Shown here piece after piece: positions 17,901-23,781 of a stretch of 24,193 nt of DNA. This DNA is from Bacteroidota bacterium. GTDB lineage: Bacteria > Bacteroidota > Bacteroidia > AKYH767-A > JABDAW01. The stretch is taken from positions 1 to 24,193 of the forward strand of contig JAHEYM010000004.1 of assembly GCA_023251595.1 (NCBI GenBank), read 5' to 3'. The translations under genes were made by a program, and so were the position numbers. A model generated the notes under the pieces. That model was not told where the DNA came from. It saw only the letters and a program-made list of their open reading frames with translations, and made no database searches. The first letter of the stretch is position 1, and each line of letters starts with the position of its first letter.

Positions 17901-18043
17901 ACGCCATTAACCGGAAAGGTTTGCTGCGCGGAAACAGACAAGGAAAGCCCTAAAAGCAATGTCAGCAAGCAGAGCGAGACACTAATTGCACAGCTTGTCC
18001 CGACTTGTCGGGAAATTTTCACGAATGGGGACACGAATTGCAT
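14939..18043 (-). CDS. Exported bimodular amidohydrolase (one degenerate, one intact metal-dependent module)
   Basis: A 1034-residue exported protein with a signal peptide ending S-V-S-A-Q (about residue 40). Module 1 (about 55-430) has amidohydrolase framing (YDLHGKYIYPSFID and KVGRLKNGMLANFII) but F-T-D at 114-116 instead of HxH. A beta-rich linker follows (about 455-550). Module 2 (about 590-1000) has a complete site: H653-S-H655 in IIDEHSH, H819 in ITCHSY, H845 in FTHILEG, D899 in NSDD, and the closing T-G-S-I-L-V-G-K-D-A-D-V-V-L-W. Such enzymes hydrolyse C-N bonds, often in cyclic amides or dipeptides; the substrate is not evident. The first 25 residues are encoded within a 52-bp tandem repeat, so the start (18043) lies in repeated DNA. 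The next gene follows after seven nt. Confidence 0.85.
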   Translation of the reverse strand: MQFVSPFVKISRQVGTSCAISVSLCLLTLLLGLSLSVSAQQTFPVNGVADQKHIYYAFTHANIYVDSKTTIDSATLLIQDDKIIGAGVDFFIPPEAVVYDLHGKYIYPSFIDMFTDYGIPEMKREKNDGYPQMLSNKKGAYDWNLAIHPETNASEIFTADNKKAEELRKLGFGSVMSLVRDGIARGASVFVSLGEGKENDLIIRKDVAANYSFDKGSSSQNYPESLMGAIALLRQTYLDADWYKSLGQDKEFNLSLDAFNKLQELPQIFEVGEKWSVLRADKIAKEFQKNYIIKGKGDEYQRAKEIAETHSSLIIPIAFPEAYDVDDPLDAMNIDLNDLKHWELAPKNPALLSAAGITFALTTADLKSKDEFRKNILKAIQFGLTPQQALQSLTEIPAEILHLKDKVGRLKNGMLANFIITSKPVFDKESSILENWVQGKRFAINNIERKDLRGNYKLKISGMDTVKLKIAGELYAPSLSLDQDTLKSAVDFKRTGDQFSMKFELKKSNQKGFYRLNGYIDPQNKQILNGIGQTPEGDEITWSASWYENFKQEIKKDTLKDKIKEELNTGDILYPNMGFGWKEIPKTTNILIHNATVWTNEKEGILQNADVLLSDGKIVAVGKNVDTSSKRIFNVQVIDGTGKHLTAGIIDEHSHIAIYGDVNEGTQSVTSEVRIGDVVYPEDINIYRQLAGGVTSSHLLHGSANAIGGQTQLVKLRWGRTAEEMKFAGWDPFIKFALGENVKQSNWGDKQVVRFPQTRMGVEQVYVDAFTRARDYDKKWKDYEHVKGLLKGTAVPPRKDLELDALLDILNSKMFITCHSYQQGEINMLMHVADTFGFHVNTFTHILEGYKVADKMKRHGAGGSSFSDWWAYKYEVVEAIPYNGAIMNKMGITVAYNSDDAEMGRRLNQEAAKAVKYGGISEEEAMKFVTLNPAKLLHVDKQTGSILVGKDADVVLWNDNPLSIYARVEKTFIDGICYYDLNRDKIMQNEIRKERARLIQKMIAAKAKGEPTQKAPRSRYKVYDCEGIHEYEKN

Positions 18044-18081
18044 AGTTTATCCCGACTTGTCGGGAAGTTTTCACGAATTGG
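17978..18081. repeat. 52-bp tandem duplication at the start of the amidohydrolase gene
   Basis: Two near-identical 52-bp units, 17978-18029 and 18030-18081, each hold the perfect palindrome CCCGACTTGTCGGG (17999-18012; 18051-18064). The start codon (18041-18043) is in the second unit and the first unit is translated. The second palindrome lies seven nt upstream of the ATG. Confidence 0.85.
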
Positions 18082-18085
18082 TAGG

Positions 18086-18093
18086 CAAATATA
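18086..18093 (-). promoter_or_regulatory. Probable -7 box of the amidohydrolase operon
   Basis: TATATTTG on the minus strand fits TAnnTTTG exactly, about 43 nt ahead of the ATG at 18043. No convincing -33 box was seen. Transcription from here would place the CCCGA palindrome in the leader. Confidence 0.45.
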
Positions 18094-18142
18094 GTGATTA
18101 CACGATATCTCCGACATCTTGGGTCTGCAAAAAGGTAAATTA

Positions 18143-18185
18143 ACCGCCGAGAACGCAGAGGAGGCGGAGAGAACCGCTGAGAAAA
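18143..18185. repeat. Purine-rich intergenic repeat (CCGCCGAGAACGCAGAG type)
   Basis: The stretch holds several GAGAACGC/GGCGGAGAG-like units, akin to other low-complexity intergenic repeats in the window. It lies in the 382-bp gap before the KilA-N gene. Between it and 18310 the sequence is AT-rich, with nothing that I can support. Confidence 0.45.
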
Positions 18186-18310
18186 AATTTCTGTATTTGG
18201 TTAAGATTATTCAAACTTCTACATTTGCATTTGGAATTAGGCAGATCGGCTCTTTTGTGAGTTGTTTTTAATAAGTAATATTGTTAATCTTTAAATTAAT
18301 TTTTGGTGAA

Positions 18311-18347
18311 AATCCAATTGTCTCCCCAGTGCGGAGACAATTGGATT
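18311..18347. repeat. Perfect 15-bp inverted repeat upstream of the KilA-N gene
   Basis: AATCCAATTGTCTCC (18311-18325) and GGAGACAATTGGATT (18333-18347) are perfect complements around a 7-nt loop. No T-run follows on either strand, so this is not a standard terminator. Confidence 0.9.
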
Positions 18348-18353
18348 GGGCTC

Positions 18354-18375
18354 AGCTACAGTGGGTAGTGTAGCT
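18354..18375. repeat. Second inverted repeat upstream of the KilA-N gene
   Basis: AGCTACA (18354-18360) and TGTAGCT (18369-18375) form 7-bp arms around an 8-nt loop, only six nt after the 15-bp hairpin. Confidence 0.75.
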
Positions 18376-18394
18376 CAAAATTTAATTCTAATTA

Positions 18395-18408
18395 TACCGA
18401 ATTCGGTA
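18395..18408. promoter_or_regulatory. Perfect 14-bp palindrome, possible operator of the KilA-N gene
   Basis: TACCGAATTCGGTA is fully palindromic and ends 17 nt before the ATG at 18426. Its size and place suit a site for a dimeric DNA-binding protein, possibly the KilA-N protein itself. This role is inference. Confidence 0.5.
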
Positions 18409-18425
18409 GTTTTAAAAACAAAAAT

Positions 18426-19241
18426 ATGGCAAAAAACAAAATGATTACAGTAAAAGGAGTGAAGATAACGATCATAGAGGATAATGATGTGGATTATATC
18501 TCTTTAACCGACATGATTAAAGCCAAAGACGGCGATTTTTTTATCTCCGATTGGCTTCGGAATCGTAACACGGTGGAGTTTCTTGGTATTTGGGAGAGTG
18601 TGTACAACCCAAGTTTTAATTATGGCGGATTCGCCATAATTAGAAATCAGGCAGGGTTGAATAATTATAAGATTAGTGTGAAGGAATGGCAAGAAAAAAC
18701 CAATGCCATCGGATTGAAAGCCACGACGGGTAGGTATGGAGGAACTTTTGCTCATCCTGATCTTGCTTTCGAGTTTGGAATGTGGATTAGCGCTGAGTTC
18801 AAAATCTACCTTATCAAAGAGTTCCAGCGCCTGAAAGCAGAAGAAAGTAAAAACCTCAAATTAAAATGGAACATTCAAAGAATTCTCGCGAAAGTAAACT
18901 ACCAGATTCACACTGATGCAATCAAAGAAAACCTTATACCAAAAGAACTAAGTAAAAAGCAAATTAACTTTGTTTATGCGCATGAAGCCGATTTGTTAAA
19001 TGTAGCTTTATTTGGAACAACAGCTAAACTGTGGCGCGATCAAAACCCGAATGCGGAGGGTAATATTCGCGATTCAGCGAATATAGAACAATTAGTCGTT
19101 TTGTCAAATTTAGAAAGTTTAAATTCTGCTCTCATTAATCAAGGTTTGCCCCAAATTGAAAGATTAAAACAACTAAACACTATTGCGATCACTCAAATGA
19201 AATCTTTGCTTGGGAATAATAATCTGAAAAAGCTGAAATGA
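18426..19241 (+). CDS. KilA-N domain protein (phage-like DNA-binding family)
   Basis: A 271-residue soluble protein. The KilA-N domain covers about residues 8-135, with the signature DYISLTDMIKAKDGDFFISDWLRNRNTVEFLG, then W-x-E-K-T-N-A-I-G-L and GRYGGTFAHPDLAFEFGMWISAEFKIYLIKEFQRLK. The C-terminal part (about 140-271) is the one usual in bacterial chromosomal members (Y-x-I-H-T-D-A-I-K-E-N-L-I-P; EADLLNVALFGTTAKLWRDQNP). KilA-N domains occur in phage and large DNA virus regulators and bind DNA, but the role of chromosomal copies is not known. The gene stands alone among housekeeping genes, in a 382-bp gap on one side and 155 bp on the other, which suggests acquisition. Inverted repeats lie in front of it and inside it (18617-18642). 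There are no membrane segments. Confidence 0.9.
   Translation: MAKNKMITVKGVKITIIEDNDVDYISLTDMIKAKDGDFFISDWLRNRNTVEFLGIWESVYNPSFNYGGFAIIRNQAGLNNYKISVKEWQEKTNAIGLKATTGRYGGTFAHPDLAFEFGMWISAEFKIYLIKEFQRLKAEESKNLKLKWNIQRILAKVNYQIHTDAIKENLIPKELSKKQINFVYAHEADLLNVALFGTTAKLWRDQNPNAEGNIRDSANIEQLVVLSNLESLNSALINQGLPQIERLKQLNTIAITQMKSLLGNNNLKKLK
18617..18642. repeat. Perfect 11-bp inverted repeat inside the KilA-N gene
   Basis: TAATTATGGCG (18617-18627), loop GATT, CGCCATAATTA (18632-18642). It is translated as part of N-Y-G-G-F-A-I-I within the domain. The mRNA would form a strong stem-loop about 190 nt after the start codon. Confidence 0.85.
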
Positions 19242-19343
19242 ATTTTTTACGTTCTAGCGAATCACCATGTACATTTCGTTTTTTCTGAAAATCCTGACTG
19301 GGATTTCCTATTAACTGTTCACACAAACCCAAACTGCAACTAT

Positions 19344-19374
19344 TTTGCACCCTCCTCTAATTATATTACTTTTG
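19344..19374 (+). promoter_or_regulatory. Bacteroidota-type promoter of the cytochrome c / hflX operon
   Basis: TTTG (19344-19347) and TACTTTTG (19367-19374) match the -33 TTTG and -7 TAnnTTTG boxes with a 19-nt spacer. Transcription would begin near 19380, giving a leader of roughly 15 nt before the ATG at 19397. This is the clearest promoter in the window. Confidence 0.75.
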
Positions 19375-19396
19375 TCCTGCTAAAACCACCCCTCTT

Positions 19397-20005
19397 ATGA
19401 CTTTCGATAACCTTAAACTCATCCATCTTATCTCTGTCAACCTCTTTCTGTTGATATACCTGATTAAGACACCGTTACTCCTATTTAATGCCGATCAGGC
19501 ACTGGCGAAAATCACCAAATCGACCAAAGTGTTGGAGATGATTATCTCTGTTGTTTTCCTCGCCTCCGGTGTCTGGCTCATCGTGTTGCAGGAAATGCTC
19601 GAAACCATGATGATCGTGAAACTCGGACTTGTTATCATCTCTATTCCACTTGCAATTATCGGTTTCAAAAAAAGAAAAAAAGTGCTCGCCATTTTGGCAT
19701 TTTTAATGCTGATTTCAACCTATGGAATTGCTGAAATGCTGAAGTTTCATAAACCGGTCGGAACGCCTACCGGTCAAACTGTTTCTGCTGCTGAATTGTT
19801 CAAACATAATTGCCAACGTTGTCACGGAGCAAAAGGAAATCTTTCTTCTTCGGGTGCTGCCGATCTCACTTTATCGACACTCGATGGCGGCGCACTCAAA
19901 ACAATTTTGCAAAATGGCAGAAATAAAATGCCTTCGTTTTCTGCATTGAGTGATGAAGAAAGAGATGCCCTCGCTACATATATACAAACGCTGAGGATTC
20001 ATTAA
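19397..20005 (+). CDS. Membrane-anchored c-type cytochrome with SirB2-like membrane part
   Basis: A 202-residue protein. Residues 1-115 hold four hydrophobic helices (about 8-30, 45-65, 70-90 and 96-115) in a pattern like the SirB2 family of small membrane proteins (L-K-L-I-H-L-I-S-V-N-L; K-x-T-K-V-L-E-M). Residues about 128-202 form a monohaem cytochrome c domain with C139-Q-R-C-H143 and axial Met in R-N-K-M178-P-S-F, followed by the usual closing helix (ALATYIQTL). It should carry electrons at the outer face of the inner membrane; its partner is unknown. The stop overlaps the hflX start by one base (TAATG), and both follow the strong promoter at 19344-19374. Confidence 0.85.
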   Translation: MTFDNLKLIHLISVNLFLLIYLIKTPLLLFNADQALAKITKSTKVLEMIISVVFLASGVWLIVLQEMLETMMIVKLGLVIISIPLAIIGFKKRKKVLAILAFLMLISTYGIAEMLKFHKPVGTPTGQTVSAAELFKHNCQRCHGAKGNLSSSGAADLTLSTLDGGALKTILQNGRNKMPSFSALSDEERDALATYIQTLRIH

Positions 20006-21228
20006 TGAAACAAAAAATTTCATATACCACTGCGAAACCGAAAGAAAAAGCGGTTCTCATCGGGTTAATATATAAACATCATAACGAAAAACAAGTCAAC
20101 GAATATCTCGATGAACTTGCTTTGCTTGCCGACACTGCCGGCGCTGAAACATTAAAACGTTTCACCCAAAGACTTCCGACTCCCGATCGAAAAACATTTA
20201 TTGGTGGAGGAAAATTAAATGAAGTTGCGGAATATGTAAAAGCAAATAAAGCCGATATCGTTATTTTTGATGATGAAATTTCCGGCTCTCAACAACGAAA
20301 TATAGAAGAAGTAGTTGGTTGCAGAGTGATGGATAGAAATTCTTTAATCCTCGATATTTTCGCGAAACGCGCACGCACTGCCCAGTCGCGTGTACAAGTT
20401 GAACTCGCGCAATACGAGTATATGCTTCCACGTCTCACACGTATGTGGACACACCTCGAGAAACAACGTGGTGGTATAGGTATGCGTGGTCCGGGTGAAG
20501 CTGAATTGGAAACCGATCGTCGCGTAATTAAAGATAAAATTTCCAAATTAAAAGATAAATTAAAAGAGGTCGAAAAGCAAACTGCAAATCAGAAAAAAAG
20601 AAGAGAAGAATTAATTCGTGTTGCGTTGGTCGGTTATACAAATGCAGGAAAATCGACCCTCATGAATTTAATTGCAAAGGCAGAAGTTTTTGCGGAAAAT
20701 AAATTATTTGCAACACTCGACACCACCGTCAGAAAAGTATTTTTTGATAATATTCCTTTTCTGATGTCTGATACAGTCGGATTTATCCGCAAGCTTCCTC
20801 ACGGATTGGTAGAAAGTTTTAAATCGACCTTGGATGAAGTCCGTGAAGCAGATATCCTTCTTCATGTGGTTGATATTTCTCACCCGAATTTTGAAGATCA
20901 GATTAAAGTTGTGAATCAGACTTTGGTGGATATCGGTGCCGGTGATAAACCCACAATTATCGTATTTAATAAAATTGATGCCTATACATATACACATCAC
21001 GCAGAAGATGACCTAAGTGAAAAGGGCAAGGAAAACTTCACCCTCGAAGAATTAAAAAATTCGTTTGTAGCACATCTCGGAAAAGATGGCGGAATTAAAG
21101 ATGCCAAAATGATTTTTATCTCCGCTACGAAAAAAGAAAACATTACCGAACTTCGGAATTTAATGGTCGGTATGGTGAAGGATTTATTTATTAAAAGATA
21201 TCCGCAGAATTTAGAGGTGGAAGAATAA
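20005..21228 (+). CDS. hflX: Ribosome-associated GTPase HflX
   Basis: A 407-residue GTPase of the OBG-HflX group, which binds the large ribosomal subunit and can split stalled or idle ribosomes under stress. Residues about 1-150 form the HflX-specific N-domain (with FIGGGKLNEVAEYV at 65-78). The linker signature L-E-K-Q-R-G-G-I-G-M-R-G-P-G-E (151-165) and a Lys/Glu-rich helix follow. The G domain starts at about 205: P-loop G210-Y-T-N-A-G-K-S217, switch II DTVGFIRKLPHGLVE, and the guanine-specificity motif NKID. Length is normal. The start overlaps the cytochrome stop by one base, which supports co-transcription. Five nt after its own stop a GC-rich repeat begins. Confidence 0.95.
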   Translation: MKQKISYTTAKPKEKAVLIGLIYKHHNEKQVNEYLDELALLADTAGAETLKRFTQRLPTPDRKTFIGGGKLNEVAEYVKANKADIVIFDDEISGSQQRNIEEVVGCRVMDRNSLILDIFAKRARTAQSRVQVELAQYEYMLPRLTRMWTHLEKQRGGIGMRGPGEAELETDRRVIKDKISKLKDKLKEVEKQTANQKKRREELIRVALVGYTNAGKSTLMNLIAKAEVFAENKLFATLDTTVRKVFFDNIPFLMSDTVGFIRKLPHGLVESFKSTLDEVREADILLHVVDISHPNFEDQIKVVNQTLVDIGAGDKPTIIVFNKIDAYTYTHHAEDDLSEKGKENFTLEELKNSFVAHLGKDGGIKDAKMIFISATKKENITELRNLMVGMVKDLFIKRYPQNLEVEE

Positions 21229-21234
21229 CAGCAA

Positions 21235-21313
21235 CCCTCATCCCCGACCCTTCTCCCACGGGAGAAGGGGGTCTACGTCCCTCTCCGTAAGGGAGAGGGC
21301 TCGAAGGTAAGGG
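21235..21313. repeat. GC-rich double-hairpin intergenic element, copy 2
   Basis: Relative of the element at 7916-7995 in the same orientation. It holds CCCTTCTCCC / GGGAGAAGGG and CCCTCTCC / GGAGAGGG hairpins and begins just after the hflX stop codon. It may act as a terminator-like structure for the operon, but no T-run is present. Confidence 0.8.
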
Positions 21314-21343
21314 TAGATCTCCAACTATGAAAGAAAAAACTTT

Positions 21344-21523
21344 ATGTTCATTAAAAAAATAAAGTGGTTTGATTATTTTACCCTTCTCACCGCATTCGGT
21401 TGTCTCGCTGTCGGTATCGAAAAACTCATTAAAAAAGATGTCTGGTGGGAAAATGTCATCGTCTTCTCCCTCGCAACAATTATTCTCTTAATCACTTTCC
21501 TCAAAATACGTTTTCGAAAATAA
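21344..21523 (+). CDS. Small 59-residue membrane protein, unrecognised
   Basis: An ATG-to-TAA frame of 60 codons lies in the gap between hflX and dxs. The product starts MFIKKIKWFDYF, has a hydrophobic stretch at about 11-25 (YFTLLTAFGCLAVGI), a polar KKDVWWEN turn, a strong membrane helix at about 38-54 (VIVFSLATIILLITFL) and a basic end (KIRFRK), so both ends would face the cytoplasm. Codon use is regular and the gene is bounded tightly by repeats: one ends 30 bp upstream and another begins three nt after the stop. No family was recognised. The well-formed topology argues for a real gene; its short length and lack of a clear promoter argue for caution. Confidence 0.55.
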   Translation: MFIKKIKWFDYFTLLTAFGCLAVGIEKLIKKDVWWENVIVFSLATIILLITFLKIRFRK

Positions 21524-21525
21524 CT

Positions 21526-21623
21526 GCCCTCACCCTCGCTCCCTCCCCCAAAAGTGGGGGAGGGAGGACAAGACACCCACACTCAAAACACCTCCCCCAC
21601 TTTTGGGGGAGGCTGGGAGGGGG
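21526..21623. repeat. GC-rich double-hairpin intergenic element, second type
   Basis: A perfect 11-bp hairpin, CTCCCTCCCCC (21539-21549) / GGGGGAGGGAG (21556-21566), is followed by CCTCCCCCA (21591-21599) / TGGGGGAGG (21604-21612). The two halves are also inverted copies of one another. It begins directly after the stop of the small membrane protein gene and ends 15 bp before the -7 box of dxs. The arm sequence resembles that at 2302-2338. Confidence 0.85.
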
Positions 21624-21638
21624 CATTGATTTTTTCCT

Positions 21639-21646
21639 TAACTTTG
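21639..21646 (+). promoter_or_regulatory. Probable -7 box of dxs
   Basis: TAACTTTG matches TAnnTTTG exactly and lies 19 nt ahead of the ATG at 21666. No -33 TTTG is at the right distance, as that region is occupied by the end of the repeat. Confidence 0.5.
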
Positions 21647-21665
21647 CTTAAATCACCATTCCCGA

Positions 21666-23588
21666 ATGGAAGTAAAAGCCGGACCGCTATTAGATCAGAT
21701 CGAGTTTCCCTCCGACCTCCGTAAGCTGAAACAAGAGGAACTCCCTCAGTTTACAAAGGAGTTGCGGCAGTTTATTATCGACATCGTTTCGGTAAACGGC
21801 GGGCATTTTGGCGCCAGTCTTGGGGTCGTGGAGCTTACAACAGCACTTCACTACGTTTTCAACACGCCCGATGACCAGCTTGTATGGGATGTCGGGCATC
21901 AGGCGTATGGGCATAAGATCCTTACAGGGCGCAGGAAAACGTTTCACACAAACCGTGTTTACAAGGGGCTCAGCGGCTTCCCGAAACGCGAGGAGAGCGA
22001 GTACGATGCATTTGGTGTGGGGCACTCCTCCACTTCGATTTCTGCAGCGCTGGGAATGGCCGTTGCATCGCGTTACCAGAACAAAAACAACCGTCAGCAC
22101 ATCGCTGTAATAGGCGATGGCGCGATGACTGCGGGCATGGCTTTCGAGGCGCTGAATCACGCCGGGGTTACGAATGCGAATCTTTTAGTCGTGCTGAACG
22201 ATAATTGCATGAGCATCGATCCGAATGTGGGCGCGTTGAAAGATTATTTGCTTGATATCACCACTTCTCAAACTTATAACAGATTCAGAAATGACGTTTG
22301 GAAATTGCTTGGTAAATTGAGTAAATTTGGTCCGAATGCGCAAATAATCGGCTCGAAAATAGAAGGGGCTGTAAAATCAGCTTTATTACGTCAGAGTAAT
22401 CTTTTTGAAAGTCTTCATTTCCGATATTTTGGTCCGGTCGACGGACATGATGTAATTCATCTCACAAAAGTTTTAAAAGATCTGAAAGGAATTAAAGGCC
22501 CTAAAATTCTGCACGTTCTGACGGTGAAAGGAAAAGGATATTCGCTCGCAGAAAAAGATCAAACAAAATGGCATTCTCCCGGACTTTTCGATAAAGTAAC
22601 AGGCGAAATTACAAAGCCGAAATCGAATGGTGCGCAGCCGCCAAAATATCAAGATGTTTTTGGAAATACTATTGTTGAATTAGCAGAATTAAATCCGAAA
22701 ATAATGGGCGTAACTCCTGCAATGCCCAGCGGGTGTTCACTTAATATTATGATGAAAGCTATGCCTGACCGGGCTTTCGATGTTGGAATTGCAGAACAGC
22801 ATGCGGTTACTTTTTCTGCGGGACTTGCCACGCAAGGTCTCACGCCATTTTGTAATATATATTCGTCATTTATGCAGCGTGCTTACGATCAGGTAATTCA
22901 CGACGTGGCATTGCAAAAATTAAATGTTATATTTTGTTTGGATCGCGGCGGATTGGTTGGCTCCGATGGTCCCACGCATCATGGCGCATTTGATTTTGCA
23001 TATATGCGTTGCATTCCGAACATGATCGTTTCTGCTCCGATGAATGAAGAGGAATTACGGAATTTAATGTTTACCGCGCAATTACCTGATATGGGACCAT
23101 TTTCAATTCGTTATCCTCGTGGAAATGGAGTGATGATTAATTGGAAAACACCATTTAATAAAATTGAAATTGGTAAAGGGAGGAAATTGAGAAATGGTGA
23201 AGAAATAGCAATTCTCACGATAGGCCATGTAGGTAATTTTGCAGTTGAAGCTTGTGAGAAATTAGAGTTGGAAGGATTTTATCCTGCATTATATGATATG
23301 CGTTTTGTGAAGCCTTTGGATGAAGAATTATTACACGAAGTTTTTTCTAAATATAATAAAATTATTACGGTTGAAGACGGATGTATTCAGGGAGGAATGG
23401 GAAGCGCTGTTGGAGAATTCATGATCGACAATAAATATTCAGCACAAATAACCCGTCTCGGAATTCCCGATCGTTTCATCGAACATGGCGAACCCAAAGA
23501 ATTATATCACGAATGTGAATTCGATGCAGCAGCCATTATGAATGCGGTGCGGCAGGATGTGGGGCACGAAATTTTAATTAACAGTTAA
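21666..23588 (+). CDS. dxs: 1-deoxy-D-xylulose-5-phosphate synthase
   Basis: A 640-residue thiamine-diphosphate enzyme that joins pyruvate and glyceraldehyde 3-phosphate in the first step of the MEP isoprenoid pathway. Motifs in order: GGHFGASLG (45-53, H47), DVGHQAYGHKILTGR (75-89, H78), GHSSTSISAALGMA (119-132), the TPP/Mg motif G150-D-G152 ending at N180 (GDGAMTAGMAFEALNHAG ... LNDN), then EQHAVTFSAGLATQG and DRGGLVGSDGPTHHGAFD in the pyrimidine domain, and a transketolase C-terminal domain ending GIPDRFIEHG. The length is standard. The first ~540 nt is clearly richer in G+C (lines counted by hand: 53-60%) than the rest (33-40%), a step at about 22200-22260. The stop lies in a TTAAC-rich repeat. 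Confidence 0.97.
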   Translation: MEVKAGPLLDQIEFPSDLRKLKQEELPQFTKELRQFIIDIVSVNGGHFGASLGVVELTTALHYVFNTPDDQLVWDVGHQAYGHKILTGRRKTFHTNRVYKGLSGFPKREESEYDAFGVGHSSTSISAALGMAVASRYQNKNNRQHIAVIGDGAMTAGMAFEALNHAGVTNANLLVVLNDNCMSIDPNVGALKDYLLDITTSQTYNRFRNDVWKLLGKLSKFGPNAQIIGSKIEGAVKSALLRQSNLFESLHFRYFGPVDGHDVIHLTKVLKDLKGIKGPKILHVLTVKGKGYSLAEKDQTKWHSPGLFDKVTGEITKPKSNGAQPPKYQDVFGNTIVELAELNPKIMGVTPAMPSGCSLNIMMKAMPDRAFDVGIAEQHAVTFSAGLATQGLTPFCNIYSSFMQRAYDQVIHDVALQKLNVIFCLDRGGLVGSDGPTHHGAFDFAYMRCIPNMIVSAPMNEEELRNLMFTAQLPDMGPFSIRYPRGNGVMINWKTPFNKIEIGKGRKLRNGEEIAILTIGHVGNFAVEACEKLELEGFYPALYDMRFVKPLDEELLHEVFSKYNKIITVEDGCIQGGMGSAVGEFMIDNKYSAQITRLGIPDRFIEHGEPKELYHECEFDAAAIMNAVRQDVGHEILINS

Positions 23589-23606
23589 CAATGTACAATT
23601 AACAAT
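23578..23606. repeat. Short TTAACA(A/G)T-type repeat spanning the dxs stop
   Basis: Repeated TTAACAGT / TTAACAAT / ATTAACAAT units include the TAA stop of dxs. They open the 310-bp gap before the vsr remnant. Confidence 0.55.
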
Positions 23607-23651
23607 CGTCGATCCCTTTAATTTTTTAATTGTCTCACCGATCGCACAGAA

Positions 23652-23735
23652 AAGCATAACCTGTCCCGTTTTTTCGGGAGATCGTTAGCTCTAAATATCT
23701 GTGTAAATCCGTGCCATCTGTGAGCAAACCTTTTA
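23652..23735. repeat. Direct repeat unit 1 with CCCG-T6-CGGG palindrome
   Basis: The unit begins AAGCATAACCTGTCCCG and carries a short hairpin (TCCCG / CGGGA). It continues with CTGTGTAAATCC and TGTGAGCAAACCTTTT. A second copy lies exactly 130 bp further on. The first 32 nt of the two are identical; the rest is more diverged. Confidence 0.85.
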
Positions 23736-23781
23736 TTTTTTTATGCATGATTCGAGAAGCAAGCAAATAATCCAAATTAGT

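Noticed and set aside
19289..19306. Possible terminator after the KilA-N gene (AAATCC / GGATTT)
   Set aside because: Only 6-bp arms and no T-run afterwards; too weak to call.
21690..22160. 156-residue minus-strand frame opposite the 5' part of dxs
   Set aside because: It exists because the GC-rich 5' part of dxs has few stops on the other strand; dxs itself is unmistakable.
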